Assembly (NCBI GenBank): GCA_046297495.1
Contig: JBKBIP010000018.1
Location: 48,887-112,886, forward strand
DNA: 64,000 nt
From: JBKBIP01 sp046297495
GTDB lineage: Bacteria; Planctomycetota; Planctomycetia; Gemmatales; Gemmataceae
Reading direction: 5' to 3'
Every line of letters begins with the position of its first letter. Position 1 is the stretch's first letter. The notes below the pieces were generated by a model, which was given only the letters and a program-made list of their open reading frames with translations, had not been told where the DNA came from and made no database searches. The position numbers and the translations under genes are program-made. Below are positions 49,907 through 58,762 of this stretch, piece after piece.

Positions 49907-51937
49907 TTAGTCGGATGAACCAACGATTACTCTCGTCTCCTGTCCCGTGCGGTCAAACTTATTGACACTCCGCACCCGCAAAACATTGTCACCGGGTTGG
50001 AGTTTCCAGGTGAAGCGGGCGGGAGTCTGCTTCCAGACTCCCTTTTCATCCAGGCGTTCCAGACGGGCCAAGTTGGGGGTCAGCGTCTCCAAATCGACTT
50101 GCAGCTCGCCCGGCTTCGCGGAGTAGGCCAGGTGGATCCGCGTCCAATTCAGACTCCAATCGATGTCTTGCGGGCGGGACGGGGACAGATGCTTGCTGTA
50201 TTCCGGCGAAATTGTGGGGTGGTCGCGGTCGTCGCCTACCCACCAGTAACCATCATAGGCATACGGCGAGTACCCTTGGTACATTTCACCGGGTAACAGG
50301 GACGTCATGTAGTTGTTCCGATCTGGAAAACCATAGCGGCGGAAATTGGCAATGCCACAGACAGGCCAGTCAGGTAAGTCGCTAACCGTGATGCTATCGG
50401 GGCGCGGGGTCGTGTGCTTGGACGGCGGGGCGGGACGGCATAGAGCGGCAATTTTCTCACTCAATTCCTTGGGAGTGAAACAGACGCGCAGCTTGTCGGT
50501 CTTGCCATCCCGATACGCCTGGTGAATTTCCAGGGCACTGAGTGGAATACCGTCCTTTTCATAGTGTAGTCCCGCATCTGGTCGCGGCTTGGAGTTGCCA
50601 GCATCCATCATCACCCACTTCCCCAGCTCATCGACCCAGACTTCGGAAACGCAATGGTGATCGAGGATGCAATGCCGAGCGTTCCAGCCCAGGGCCAGAC
50701 AACAGTGGGTATAGACGGCTGCGTAGTGGGTACACATCGTCAGACATTCGGGTTGGTCCTTCAATTCCAGGATAGTCAGGGCGTCCCACGGCGGCATCCA
50801 GGAGGCAGGTCCCCCCTCCCAGGCATTGTGCCATTGATTGCGTACCCAATAGCGCAACAGCATCAACTTTTCCATCTCCGTCTTGCCCGGCGCGATGACT
50901 TTGTCCAGTTGGTAGCGGTCGCGCAGCAGTTTTAGGCGCGGTGTCGGTTCCTGATAGGTAAATGGCACCGACGAGCTGCGAATGGCTGGCTCTTGTTTCG
51001 TTACTTGAAGTGAACTCGGTGAAATGCGCGAATCAGGACGCCATTCATACTGGATTGTTCCTGGTTGGAACGCATTGACGTCCCGATTGTCATTCGTCCT
51101 ATCGAGGTCCACGCGGAGCTGCGCCCAACGGTGTTCGGCCAGTTTCGCATCCGGTTGGTACGGCTTGTCCAGTCGCATCCAGTCCGTCCAGGTACGCTGG
51201 TCTGGCGTGGGCGTTGAGCCAGTCCGCAACCAGCAGCCCGGCAAGGAGGGAAATCGAACTAACTGTCCTGGTTTGGCAATTGTCTCTGGTGTGGTTTCCC
51301 ACAGATCGAACACTGGCGACATGGCCCAGCCGGTAGTCGCGCTCTGGCCAAGGCGGAGACGTACCAAATACTCGCCAGTTTGATTGGCTTGCGGCCCCAG
51401 ACGCTGCTCGGACCAGGTTTTGCCGCCATCGGAACTTTTCAGACTGCGCCCCGCCGAGCGCCCCGGTTCAAAAGCCAACCGGCCACGCCCTGATAGGACT
51501 ACTTCATTGACACCTTTTCGGAGCAACTTTGTGGGGACCTGCGCTCGCATCCATCCAGTGGAAGAGAGTTTTTCCAAGGGTAACTCGGTCCCGTTCCAGC
51601 GCAGAGTCGCCGCGGATCGATACAATAGCACCTCGGCGAAACTGGCTTGGGAATCTTCGAGAATAAACAGCTTCTTGGCCTGAGTCCGCTCATCCAGTCT
51701 TTCGACTTGGTGATGATCGGTGTTTCCCATTTCATCTGCAAGCAAAACAGAGTGAGCTAGGCGAATGGCACCGTCCTTGTCCTGTACAACGGTGGGGCCG
51801 AGCAACCAAGAACCGGGAAGGTTCTTCGAGACGGTTAGCGACGGGGTATCGTCGGCGTGGAGGTGGGAGAGTGTGTTGCCCAACGCACTGGTGAGAAAGA
51901 GGACGGCGATGAAGGCAGGAATATAGCGTCGGTTCAT
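49907..51937 (-). CDS. Exported transglutaminase-like protein
   Basis: The 676-aa protein has a signal peptide (IPAFIAVLFLTSALG) and a beta-rich N-terminal half (about 30-320). A transglutaminase-like core follows near 350-490: catalytic Cys in QPECLTMCTHYAAVYTHCC, His in HHCVSEVWVD, Asp in KWVMMDAGNS. A C-terminal beta-domain ends in LQPGDNVLRVRSVNKFDR. Family members act as cysteine proteases or amide-forming enzymes on cell-surface proteins; activity here is inferred from the triad. It follows the propeller-protein gene after 71 bp on the same strand, so the two may be co-expressed. Confidence 0.82.
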   Translation of the reverse strand: MNRRYIPAFIAVLFLTSALGNTLSHLHADDTPSLTVSKNLPGSWLLGPTVVQDKDGAIRLAHSVLLADEMGNTDHHQVERLDERTQAKKLFILEDSQASFAEVLLYRSAATLRWNGTELPLEKLSSTGWMRAQVPTKLLRKGVNEVVLSGRGRLAFEPGRSAGRSLKSSDGGKTWSEQRLGPQANQTGEYLVRLRLGQSATTGWAMSPVFDLWETTPETIAKPGQLVRFPSLPGCWLRTGSTPTPDQRTWTDWMRLDKPYQPDAKLAEHRWAQLRVDLDRTNDNRDVNAFQPGTIQYEWRPDSRISPSSLQVTKQEPAIRSSSVPFTYQEPTPRLKLLRDRYQLDKVIAPGKTEMEKLMLLRYWVRNQWHNAWEGGPASWMPPWDALTILELKDQPECLTMCTHYAAVYTHCCLALGWNARHCILDHHCVSEVWVDELGKWVMMDAGNSKPRPDAGLHYEKDGIPLSALEIHQAYRDGKTDKLRVCFTPKELSEKIAALCRPAPPSKHTTPRPDSITVSDLPDWPVCGIANFRRYGFPDRNNYMTSLLPGEMYQGYSPYAYDGYWWVGDDRDHPTISPEYSKHLSPSRPQDIDWSLNWTRIHLAYSAKPGELQVDLETLTPNLARLERLDEKGVWKQTPARFTWKLQPGDNVLRVRSVNKFDRTGQETRVIVGSSD

Positions 51938-52008
51938 GGGTGTAACTCCTATGATACTCTTTGTTCCCAGGCGGTAGCCCAGGAATGAGGCAACGATTCA
52001 ACTACTGG

Positions 52009-54525
52009 TTACTTCCGCGGCGCCGTCAGTTGGGGAAAACAGGCGACGTTCAATTGCGGGTAGATGTCCAAGAGAAAGAGCGAGCCGTCCGCGCTGACGG
52101 CGGCTCCTTGCATGTAATCGAGGCTGTATTTATCGGTGCGGTTGTAGGTGTGTTTCACCTTCTCTTCATCCAGGCCAACAATGTTGGGGACACCTGCCGT
52201 TTCGACGTTGTGCGTCTTAGGATCGAAACGCATGATGCGCAGCTGTGGAATGGCGGCGGGTTTGCCGTTGCGCGCGCCGGGAACGCTGGTGTTGAGTGGG
52301 TAGTAAAATTGGCCGTCCTTGCCGAAGACGCCCGCATGGATGTCCAGCACCGGCAACCCAGCGGGGGCGGCGGGCGCGGCATTGCGCACCGTCACCGTCG
52401 GGAACGGCCCTGACTTCACCTGATCCACGTCATATTCCAAGATGTACGGGTGTCCGAAACCCGCCCCGTATAGTTTGCCGTTCGGTCCCATCGCCAGGAC
52501 ATACGGCGAGCGATACCCGCCGTCGTTGGCCATTTTCACCGCCAAATCCTCGACGTACCCCGTCTCCGGATTGTAGCGGCACAAGGTATCCCCCCGTCCG
52601 GTGGTGTAAACGTATCCCTTGGCATCAATAGCATAATAGCGACATTGATTGCCAACATGGCCGGCGTCCCGGACGGCGCCGGTCTTCAAGTCATAAACGA
52701 TGAAATGATTTTTCGGCTCGCTGCGCCAGTACACCTTGCCGCGCGCGTCGTCGATGGCGCCGGCCACCAGTCCCTCTTGCGGCTTTAGGATGCCAAGGCT
52801 GCGGGCGAAGCCGGTCTTGGGATCGAAGTAGCACATATGGCCGCCGGGGTAGCCTTGCGGTTGCTCGGCATATTCGGGGCGGTCGCCGAATGCTTCGTGG
52901 GCTTGCTTGCTGGCGAACCAGATTTTCCCATCGGCGCCGACCAGGATTTTCGAGTGAATTTTGCCTTGGGTGTTGATCCCTTCCAAGCGCTCTCCGCTCA
53001 GATCGCGCAGACTGACTACTTTATCCATGAAAGTAGGTTTCTTGGTCGGATCGAAACGCAGTAGCCAGCCGTATCCGCCATAGCGGGCGGAACCGACATA
53101 TACCTGCCCATCTTGGCCGACTTCAATGGCGGTGTAACCGGACGCCTCCGTGGTGCTTCCCAGAGGAGCAAAGACGATATGGCAATCCAGAGGCCGGACG
53201 GGTTCTACCTTGACGTCCTCCGCCGGCGCCGGTCGCTTGCGGGGGGTTGCCTTCTGTGGCGTTGGTGGTACCAGCGGGAAGCGAATTAAGCGCGCAATGC
53301 GGTCACGCTCGCCGGCATAGACGTTGCCTTTACCGTCGTACAGCATGGCGCCGATGCCATTCATGCTTGGCTGGCCATCGACGCGCGGCACGGGACCAGG
53401 CCAAATACCCGATGAGGAATTGCCCTGCTGAAACACGAACGAACGCGGCATCCCCTCGGCGTTACCACAGACGCCGACTACTGTATGCGACAGACTCCCT
53501 TCTTCATCCTTCTCCGGCGGCAATGCGACCAGGGCCTGAATCGTACCCTGGTTGAATGGTTTGCCGCGCGGCCGCAGTACTGGGCCGTCCTTATACAGAC
53601 GTAGCTCAAATAGGTAGCCGTCCGACGTGCCGCCGACGATGCAAGTATAGTCCCCCTTCTTGCCGCTTTGGCACGGGTAGGCAACGGCGGCATCGAGGCT
53701 AGTCCACGGTTCCCGGCTGGGAATGGCGGGTAACGTGAGGTCCAGTTTTTCCAGCGTGCGGCTCTCTGGGTCGTAGCGATACAGGTTGCCGGAATGGGTC
53801 CGTCCTTCGCGGCGCGGGTCGGTCGCCCCGGCGGTGTAGGCGGCTCCCGTGGCGGGGTCAATGACAATGGCTCGTGACACCTGGCGCGGATAATGGACGT
53901 TGCGGTTGGTGCCGAAGTTCACTTTCTCGGCATAAAACGGTGTCTCGAAAGTGCGATAACCGGCAATGGCGCCGTGATCCTTGAAGGTCTTGGCTTTCAA
54001 GTCATAAGTGAAGAAATGACCGTCGGGCCAGGTGTTGCCGGCAATTTCACCGGACTTTTCGACGTAGGCGATGGTGTAAATCCCCTGTCCGGGAACTGGC
54101 ACGCCCAAGTCCTCGATCTTGGCCGCCCCGTTGCCGGATAAGGTGAAGCGATATAGATGTCCCACGGCCTTGGGATCGGTCCGCGTGGCGATCCCCGTCG
54201 GATCGGCCTGCGTGCCGGTGATCAGGGAGCCATCGGGCAATTGGATCAGGTTATAGGACAAGCCAATGCCCCCCTCCAGCCGGGCCAAGCTGCGAGCCGC
54301 GCCAGTTTTTTCGTCATGGGAGAACAAATGGGCGGCGTGTCCGGTGGTGCCGCCAAAGATGCGTCCTTGGCCATCGGTGGTCAGGCACAGGACACCGCGT
54401 TCGTTGGCGGGAATGGCCTGATTTAGCTCGATCCCCTGGCCGCGATAAAACAGGTCCACGGGGTTGTCGGCCAGCACGGCGCCGCCCCATAGCAAGATGA
54501 GTGCGATAGAAACGTATGCTCGCAT
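52009..54525 (-). CDS. Large exported beta-propeller protein, function unknown
   Basis: The 838-aa protein has a signal peptide (SIALILLWGGAVLA) and many blade-like repeats across two halves, such as GRIFGGTTGHAAHLF, GHLYRFTLSG, GQVYVGSARYGGYGWLLRFDP and GKLYGAGFGHPYILEYD. They resemble SMP-30/NHL-like propellers. A Pro/Lys-rich linker (about 415-440) separates the halves, suggesting two seven-bladed propellers. No catalytic motif is clear. A binding or lyase-like role is possible. It is upstream of the transglutaminase-like gene on the same strand. Confidence 0.78.
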   Translation of the reverse strand: MRAYVSIALILLWGGAVLADNPVDLFYRGQGIELNQAIPANERGVLCLTTDGQGRIFGGTTGHAAHLFSHDEKTGAARSLARLEGGIGLSYNLIQLPDGSLITGTQADPTGIATRTDPKAVGHLYRFTLSGNGAAKIEDLGVPVPGQGIYTIAYVEKSGEIAGNTWPDGHFFTYDLKAKTFKDHGAIAGYRTFETPFYAEKVNFGTNRNVHYPRQVSRAIVIDPATGAAYTAGATDPRREGRTHSGNLYRYDPESRTLEKLDLTLPAIPSREPWTSLDAAVAYPCQSGKKGDYTCIVGGTSDGYLFELRLYKDGPVLRPRGKPFNQGTIQALVALPPEKDEEGSLSHTVVGVCGNAEGMPRSFVFQQGNSSSGIWPGPVPRVDGQPSMNGIGAMLYDGKGNVYAGERDRIARLIRFPLVPPTPQKATPRKRPAPAEDVKVEPVRPLDCHIVFAPLGSTTEASGYTAIEVGQDGQVYVGSARYGGYGWLLRFDPTKKPTFMDKVVSLRDLSGERLEGINTQGKIHSKILVGADGKIWFASKQAHEAFGDRPEYAEQPQGYPGGHMCYFDPKTGFARSLGILKPQEGLVAGAIDDARGKVYWRSEPKNHFIVYDLKTGAVRDAGHVGNQCRYYAIDAKGYVYTTGRGDTLCRYNPETGYVEDLAVKMANDGGYRSPYVLAMGPNGKLYGAGFGHPYILEYDVDQVKSGPFPTVTVRNAAPAAPAGLPVLDIHAGVFGKDGQFYYPLNTSVPGARNGKPAAIPQLRIMRFDPKTHNVETAGVPNIVGLDEEKVKHTYNRTDKYSLDYMQGAAVSADGSLFLLDIYPQLNVACFPQLTAPRK

Positions 54526-54640
54526 AATGCTTCCTCGTCAAAAGGATGAAACGAATTCTGGATTGCATTATGCGCGCAGCGAGTAGGAAATGCCAGTAGG
54601 GGCAGTGTAATGTCAAAAAGAAATGGGGGAAAAATTTGGG

Positions 54641-54690
54641 GCTTCATCGTTTCGCGCCGGCCAACGACAGTCGGTGCAAAACGATGAAGC
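54641..54690. repeat. Dispersed palindrome family A, copy 5
   Basis: GCTTCATCGTTTCGC (54641-54655) pairs with GCAAAACGATGAAGC (54676-54690), 14 of 15 positions, between the propeller gene and the hydroxylase gene. Confidence 0.7.
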
Positions 54691-54734
54691 CGGGCAGCAG
54701 CAAGCAAGTGCAAGCAAGTTATTTCATCATCCCA

Positions 54735-55436
54735 TCACGCCGCCTTCTGAATGCGTCGGACCACCGCCCGGCCATAGGTGTGCTTGGCGACGACATTGGT
54801 GATGAACTTATTCACCAGTGTTGGGGCCAGGGACATAGGACGAAGCACATCGACGATCAGCACGGCCCGCGTTTCCTTGCTGTGGTTGACGACCCGGTGC
54901 GGATGGGAATCGTCAAACAACACCCCTTCACCGGCTTTCCAAGTGTATTCCTGGCCATTGACGATGATCTTGGGTGGGTTGTCTCGCGGCACGCGCAGAC
55001 CCAGGTGATAGCGCAAGTAACCTAGATAAGGGCCTTCGTGTTCGGGAATCGATTTGCCGGGATCGAGGATGGAGAAAAACGCTTGAATCACGTTGGGAAT
55101 TCGATCCAGGATAGCGCAGGTCTTCGGGCAGTGAACACGATTGACTTCCGGTTTGTGGCCCAGGAGGTAGAGCATGAACACGCTCCAATTCTTCTCCGGG
55201 TTCAGGCCAGTGATTTTCGCCTCGCCGGGGTCCACGTCCTGGTAACGCTGGAACCGCGGCTGCTTGTTCATGACTTTTTCGAACTCTTCGCGAATGACGA
55301 GATAGTTTTGAGTGATTTCATTCAATTCAGGAAACGTGGTCGTGATGTCGAAGAAGGCCGGGCGCTTGGACCCACCCGCGAAGGGCCACAGCACGCCATT
55401 CACCATTCCCTTGAAAATGTGATAGTCCAACTTCAT
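54735..55436 (-). CDS. Aspartyl/asparaginyl beta-hydroxylase-like dioxygenase
   Basis: The 233-aa protein matches the AspH/LpxO family of Fe(II)/2-oxoglutarate dioxygenases. The iron-binding region shows SIPEHEGPYLGYLRYHLGL (first His), KAGEGVLFDDSHPHRVVNHS (second His) and a C-terminal Arg region RAVLIVDVLRP for 2-oxoglutarate. LpxO members hydroxylate lipid A; others act on proteins. No signal peptide or membrane helix is visible. Neighbours give no clue to the substrate. It is separated from the propeller gene by family A repeat copy 5. Confidence 0.85.
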   Translation of the reverse strand: MKLDYHIFKGMVNGVLWPFAGGSKRPAFFDITTTFPELNEITQNYLVIREEFEKVMNKQPRFQRYQDVDPGEAKITGLNPEKNWSVFMLYLLGHKPEVNRVHCPKTCAILDRIPNVIQAFFSILDPGKSIPEHEGPYLGYLRYHLGLRVPRDNPPKIIVNGQEYTWKAGEGVLFDDSHPHRVVNHSKETRAVLIVDVLRPMSLAPTLVNKFITNVVAKHTYGRAVVRRIQKAA

Positions 55437-55585
55437 GGACGGATGCTCCTTACATTGGCATTTACCCCCGTAATGTCGTTAGCGGCGCGAAAATCGCGCT
55501 AACAGAAAATAATTCGGTGCGCCGAACCAATTAACTTGATTGGTTTAATTTCGTTCAAGTGGATGGATAAGAGTGCTTGTCGGCT

Positions 55586-55612
55586 CGTTTAGCGTGCGAG
55601 CCGCAGGCGAGC
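55586..55612. repeat. Dispersed palindrome family B, copy 2
   Basis: CGTTTAGCGTGCGAGCC-gca-GGCGAGC in the region upstream of the bat operon. The first 17 nt are identical to copy 1 (29713). Confidence 0.6.
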
Positions 55613-55701
55613 TTCAGAATAGGCAAGGGGCACTTCCTCCAATTGCCAAGGCCGCCGCGCCACGTCACAATGTAGGAAATAGGAAATTTCACTTTGTTGC
55701 G

Positions 55702-56718
55702 ATGATCATTATGGAATTTGCGCGACCGTGGTTGTTGATGTTGTTGATCGCGTTGCCGCTGCTGGCGTGGTGGTGGTTTCGCGCGCGGCCGGCAGCGTTG
55801 CGCTATTCGGATACGGGCCTGCTGGCCGAGCTACCGGCGGGGCGGGAAAGATGGGCGCGCTGGAGCGGGTTGGCGTTGCGGATCGGCGGACTGGGGCTGT
55901 TGATCGTGGCCTTGGCCGGGCCGCGTTGGCCGGATCGCACCACTCCCATCATCACCGAGGGAGTGTCCATCATGGTGCTCCTGGATGTCAGCGGCAGCAT
56001 GGCGGAGCGCGATTACTTTTGGCAGGGGGAGCAAGTCACTCGGTTGGAGGCAGCCAAAAACGTTCTGCGTCTGTTCGTGACTGGCGGCCAACAGGACGGC
56101 GTGGAATTCATCGGCCGGTCCACCGATGCCGTCGGACTGATCGCCTTTGCCACTCGACCGGAGAATACCTGCCCGTTGACCCTCAGCCATTCCGCCTTGC
56201 TGCGGGCGCTGGCGGCCGAGCAACCGCGTGCCGGCAGCCTGGAAGCGGAAACCAACCTCAGCGATGCCATTGTGTTGGGCTTGCATCGGCTGCGACAGGC
56301 CAAGACCCAGCGCAAGGTGCTCATCCTGCTCAGTGACGGTGAACAGACGGTGCGTGAACCAGTATCGGGGTGGATGCCGCGCCAGGCCGCGCAGCTCGCC
56401 GCCAATATGGGGATTCCCGTGCATACCATCGATACGGGCGGCGTTGCCGATTCCGAGGCCGCCGCTTTGGAACGTGAATTGGGCCGGCAGATTCTGCAAA
56501 CCATCGCCACCATGACCCAGGGACAATACTTCGAGGCCAACGATAGCGCTGCCTTGCTGCGTGTTGGCCAACAATTGGATCAGCTGGAACGCGCCCCGAT
56601 TCGCAGTTTCTTGTATTGGCGGTATTATGAAGCTTATCCGTGGGTTGCCCTGGCCGCGCTCGTCTTCTTGCTAGGGGCCTTTTGTTTGGAACAAACCGTG
56701 TGGCAGAGGCTGCCGTGA
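55702..56718 (+). CDS. batA: BatA-like VWA-domain membrane protein
   Basis: The 338-aa protein starts at ATG 55702 (or 55711, MEFARPWLLMLL, which fits the family better). It has two N-terminal membrane helices, a von Willebrand A domain with the MIDAS motif DVSGSMAE, TNLSDAI and LSDGEQTV, and a C-terminal helix (ALAALVFLLGAF). BatA/BatB form a membrane complex linked to oxidative stress and aerotolerance. It is first in a five-gene operon; the stop overlaps the next GTG start. The MoxR ATPase and DUF58 genes that often precede bat genes are not here. Confidence 0.85.
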   Translation: MIIMEFARPWLLMLLIALPLLAWWWFRARPAALRYSDTGLLAELPAGRERWARWSGLALRIGGLGLLIVALAGPRWPDRTTPIITEGVSIMVLLDVSGSMAERDYFWQGEQVTRLEAAKNVLRLFVTGGQQDGVEFIGRSTDAVGLIAFATRPENTCPLTLSHSALLRALAAEQPRAGSLEAETNLSDAIVLGLHRLRQAKTQRKVLILLSDGEQTVREPVSGWMPRQAAQLAANMGIPVHTIDTGGVADSEAAALERELGRQILQTIATMTQGQYFEANDSAALLRVGQQLDQLERAPIRSFLYWRYYEAYPWVALAALVFLLGAFCLEQTVWQRLP

Positions 56719-57818
56719 ACCTGTTACGTCCGTGGTTTGCCGATCCGTGGTTGTTGAGCGTGTTGGTCGTGCTCCCGGTGCTGGGAATTCTGGCCTGGTG
56801 GGGCAGACGGCGCCGCCGGCGCAAGCTGCTTCAGCTCGGTTGGCTGCCCGCGCTGGTTGGCTTGACCGAACGCGGTCGGGAATGGCGCAAGCTGAGGCTG
56901 TTTTGCTGGACTTGGGGGCTGATCCTACTCATCGTGGGGAGCGCCGGGCCGCAATGGGGCATCGATCCGGAACGCGCCACTGCGCCGGGGCGGGATGTAG
57001 TAGTTGTGCTCGATGTGAGCCGCAGCATGTTGGGCCAAGATGTGCCGCCCAATCGTCAGGAGCAAGCCCGGCAAGCCTTGAATGACTTGGCCGATGCCTT
57101 GCGGCAGCGCGGCGGGCATCGCTTGGGGTTGGTCGCGTTCGCCCATCGCGCGCTGGTCGTATGCCCGCTGACGAACGATTATAATTACTTCCAGGAAAAA
57201 TTGGCAGAGCTAGACGCCGCTTTCCCACCTCCCGACGTTCGGCCCACGCGGCGCGGCTTGGCGTCGGGCACGCGCATCGGAGCAGGCATCCAAGCAGCGG
57301 TGGCATTGCTCGGTGATGAGCATTTCCGCCCCTTTCAGGATGTGTTGCTGATCTCGGATGGCGATGATCCGGGGCGGGATGGAGAATGGGCCATCGGCAT
57401 CGCGGCCGCCAGCCAAGAGAAGGTGCCGGTGCATGTCATCGGCGTCGGTGATCCCGAACGGGACGGCGTGCCAATCCCGGTGGGGGACGAGATGGTCCTC
57501 ACGCGCTACCAGGAAGAGCCGTTGCGCGAAATCGCACGGCAGACCGGCGGATTATATCTCGCCCCCAGCGGCGCGGCCCCCCCCTTGGGGGAGTGGTTCC
57601 AGCGGCACCTTGAACCCAAGATCGGCCGCGACCATACCGAGGATGTCCTGCCCCTGTATCGGCAGCGCTATCCGTGGTTTCTGGGGGGAGCACTGCTGCT
57701 ACTCGTCGCGGAAGTGCTACTGAGTCGGCGCTGGCCCATGAGGAACCGGGAGATTAGTGGGCAGAAGTCAGCGTTTAGCGTGCGCGCCGTCGGCGCGCTA
57801 GCCCCCCTACAACAATGA
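56715..57818 (+). CDS. batB: BatB-like VWA-domain membrane protein
   Basis: The 367-aa protein starts at GTG 56715, overlapping the batA stop (GTGA). Two N-terminal membrane helices, a VWA domain with DVSRSMLG, TRIGAGI and ISDGDDPG, and a C-terminal helix are present. The last 16 or so residues (KSAFSVRAVGALAPLQQ) are translated from family B repeat copy 3, a tail absent from relatives as I know them. It forms the second VWA subunit of the complex. The stop overlaps the next ATG (ATGA). Confidence 0.85.
   Translation: MNLLRPWFADPWLLSVLVVLPVLGILAWWGRRRRRRKLLQLGWLPALVGLTERGREWRKLRLFCWTWGLILLIVGSAGPQWGIDPERATAPGRDVVVVLDVSRSMLGQDVPPNRQEQARQALNDLADALRQRGGHRLGLVAFAHRALVVCPLTNDYNYFQEKLAELDAAFPPPDVRPTRRGLASGTRIGAGIQAAVALLGDEHFRPFQDVLLISDGDDPGRDGEWAIGIAAASQEKVPVHVIGVGDPERDGVPIPVGDEMVLTRYQEEPLREIARQTGGLYLAPSGAAPPLGEWFQRHLEPKIGRDHTEDVLPLYRQRYPWFLGGALLLLVAEVLLSRRWPMRNREISGQKSAFSVRAVGALAPLQQ
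57772..57801. repeat. Dispersed palindrome family B, copy 3, inside batB 3' end
   Basis: CGTTTAGCGTGCGCGCC-gtc-GGCGCGCTAG lies inside the coding region of batB and supplies part of its C-terminal tail, unlike the other intergenic copies. Confidence 0.6.
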
Positions 57819-58714
57819 CAACGCCACAAACGACACGTACCATGAAACCAACTTCCGCGAATCAGAAACCTGTTTCGGTGGCGAACCCCGTTCTTTTAGC
57901 GGTATTGATTTCTGCAAGCGGCGTGATCCTTGCCGCCGCCGAGCCGTTGGCGCTGATCCAGCGCGGCAACTTGGCCTTTGCCGAAGGGGACTACGCCACG
58001 GCGCTGGAGCTGTACGAACAGGCTGGCGAGTGGGCGGACGATCCAGGCTGGATTGCCTTCAATCAAGGAGCGGTCCATTATCGCCAGGAGAACTATCGGG
58101 AAGCGGAGCAGTTGTATCGCGCTTGTCTGGAAGATGCCACCGGCAGCCGGCGGGCCAGAGCGTTGTACAATCTGGGGAATTGTTTGCTGCGCCAGGGCGG
58201 GGACACTCAGCCGGAAGTGTTGCGCCATGCCATCGACTGCTTCCAGCAATGCCAAGCGCATCCCGCGTCCACGCCGGAGCTTCGCGAAGAGGCGCGTCAC
58301 AATCTCGAGTTGGCCAAACTGCTGTGGGTGAAGGCGAAAGCCGCCCAGGCCAAGGACCCCCCCCATTCCCCCAACAGTGGTGAATCGGACCCTTCCGACA
58401 CCAAATCGCCTCAACCGCCTCCCAAGAATGGCACGGATTCAGGCACGCAACCAGCCAACGGCAATCAGTCCCCCCAGGTCGGCGAACCGGTGACTCACCC
58501 ACAGGAGCAGCCCCGCCCCATGGCCAGCGACCATCAACCGCCACCCGGACAAGGGACACTGCCAATAGTGCCCGACACAGAGAACGTGGTACCGCTGCCA
58601 GCCGCCGACACCGCCGCCCTCTTGCAACAGGCCGCCGCTGACATCTTGGAGGAAATCCGCAAACATCGCCTCATCCGCTCCGCCACCCAACACACCAACC
58701 CCCTCGATTGGTGA
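57815..58714 (+). CDS. batC: BatC-like TPR protein
   Basis: The 299-aa protein has a signal/anchor helix (VLLAVLISASGVILAAA), then TPR repeats (about 50-170: LIQRGNLAFAEGDYATALELY; GAVHYRQENYREAEQLY; ALYNLGNCLLRQGG), then a Pro/Gln-rich disordered region and a C-terminal helix. It corresponds to BatC-type TPR proteins that accompany BatA/B and may recruit partners. Its ATG overlaps the batB stop. A 48-bp gap with a loose TGACCA repeat precedes batD. Confidence 0.78.
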   Translation: MTTPQTTRTMKPTSANQKPVSVANPVLLAVLISASGVILAAAEPLALIQRGNLAFAEGDYATALELYEQAGEWADDPGWIAFNQGAVHYRQENYREAEQLYRACLEDATGSRRARALYNLGNCLLRQGGDTQPEVLRHAIDCFQQCQAHPASTPELREEARHNLELAKLLWVKAKAAQAKDPPHSPNSGESDPSDTKSPQPPPKNGTDSGTQPANGNQSPQVGEPVTHPQEQPRPMASDHQPPPGQGTLPIVPDTENVVPLPAADTAALLQQAAADILEEIRKHRLIRSATQHTNPLDW

Positions 58715-58762
58715 TGTTTCAGGGGGCAGTGATCAGTGACCCATGACCAGCATCAATGACAA

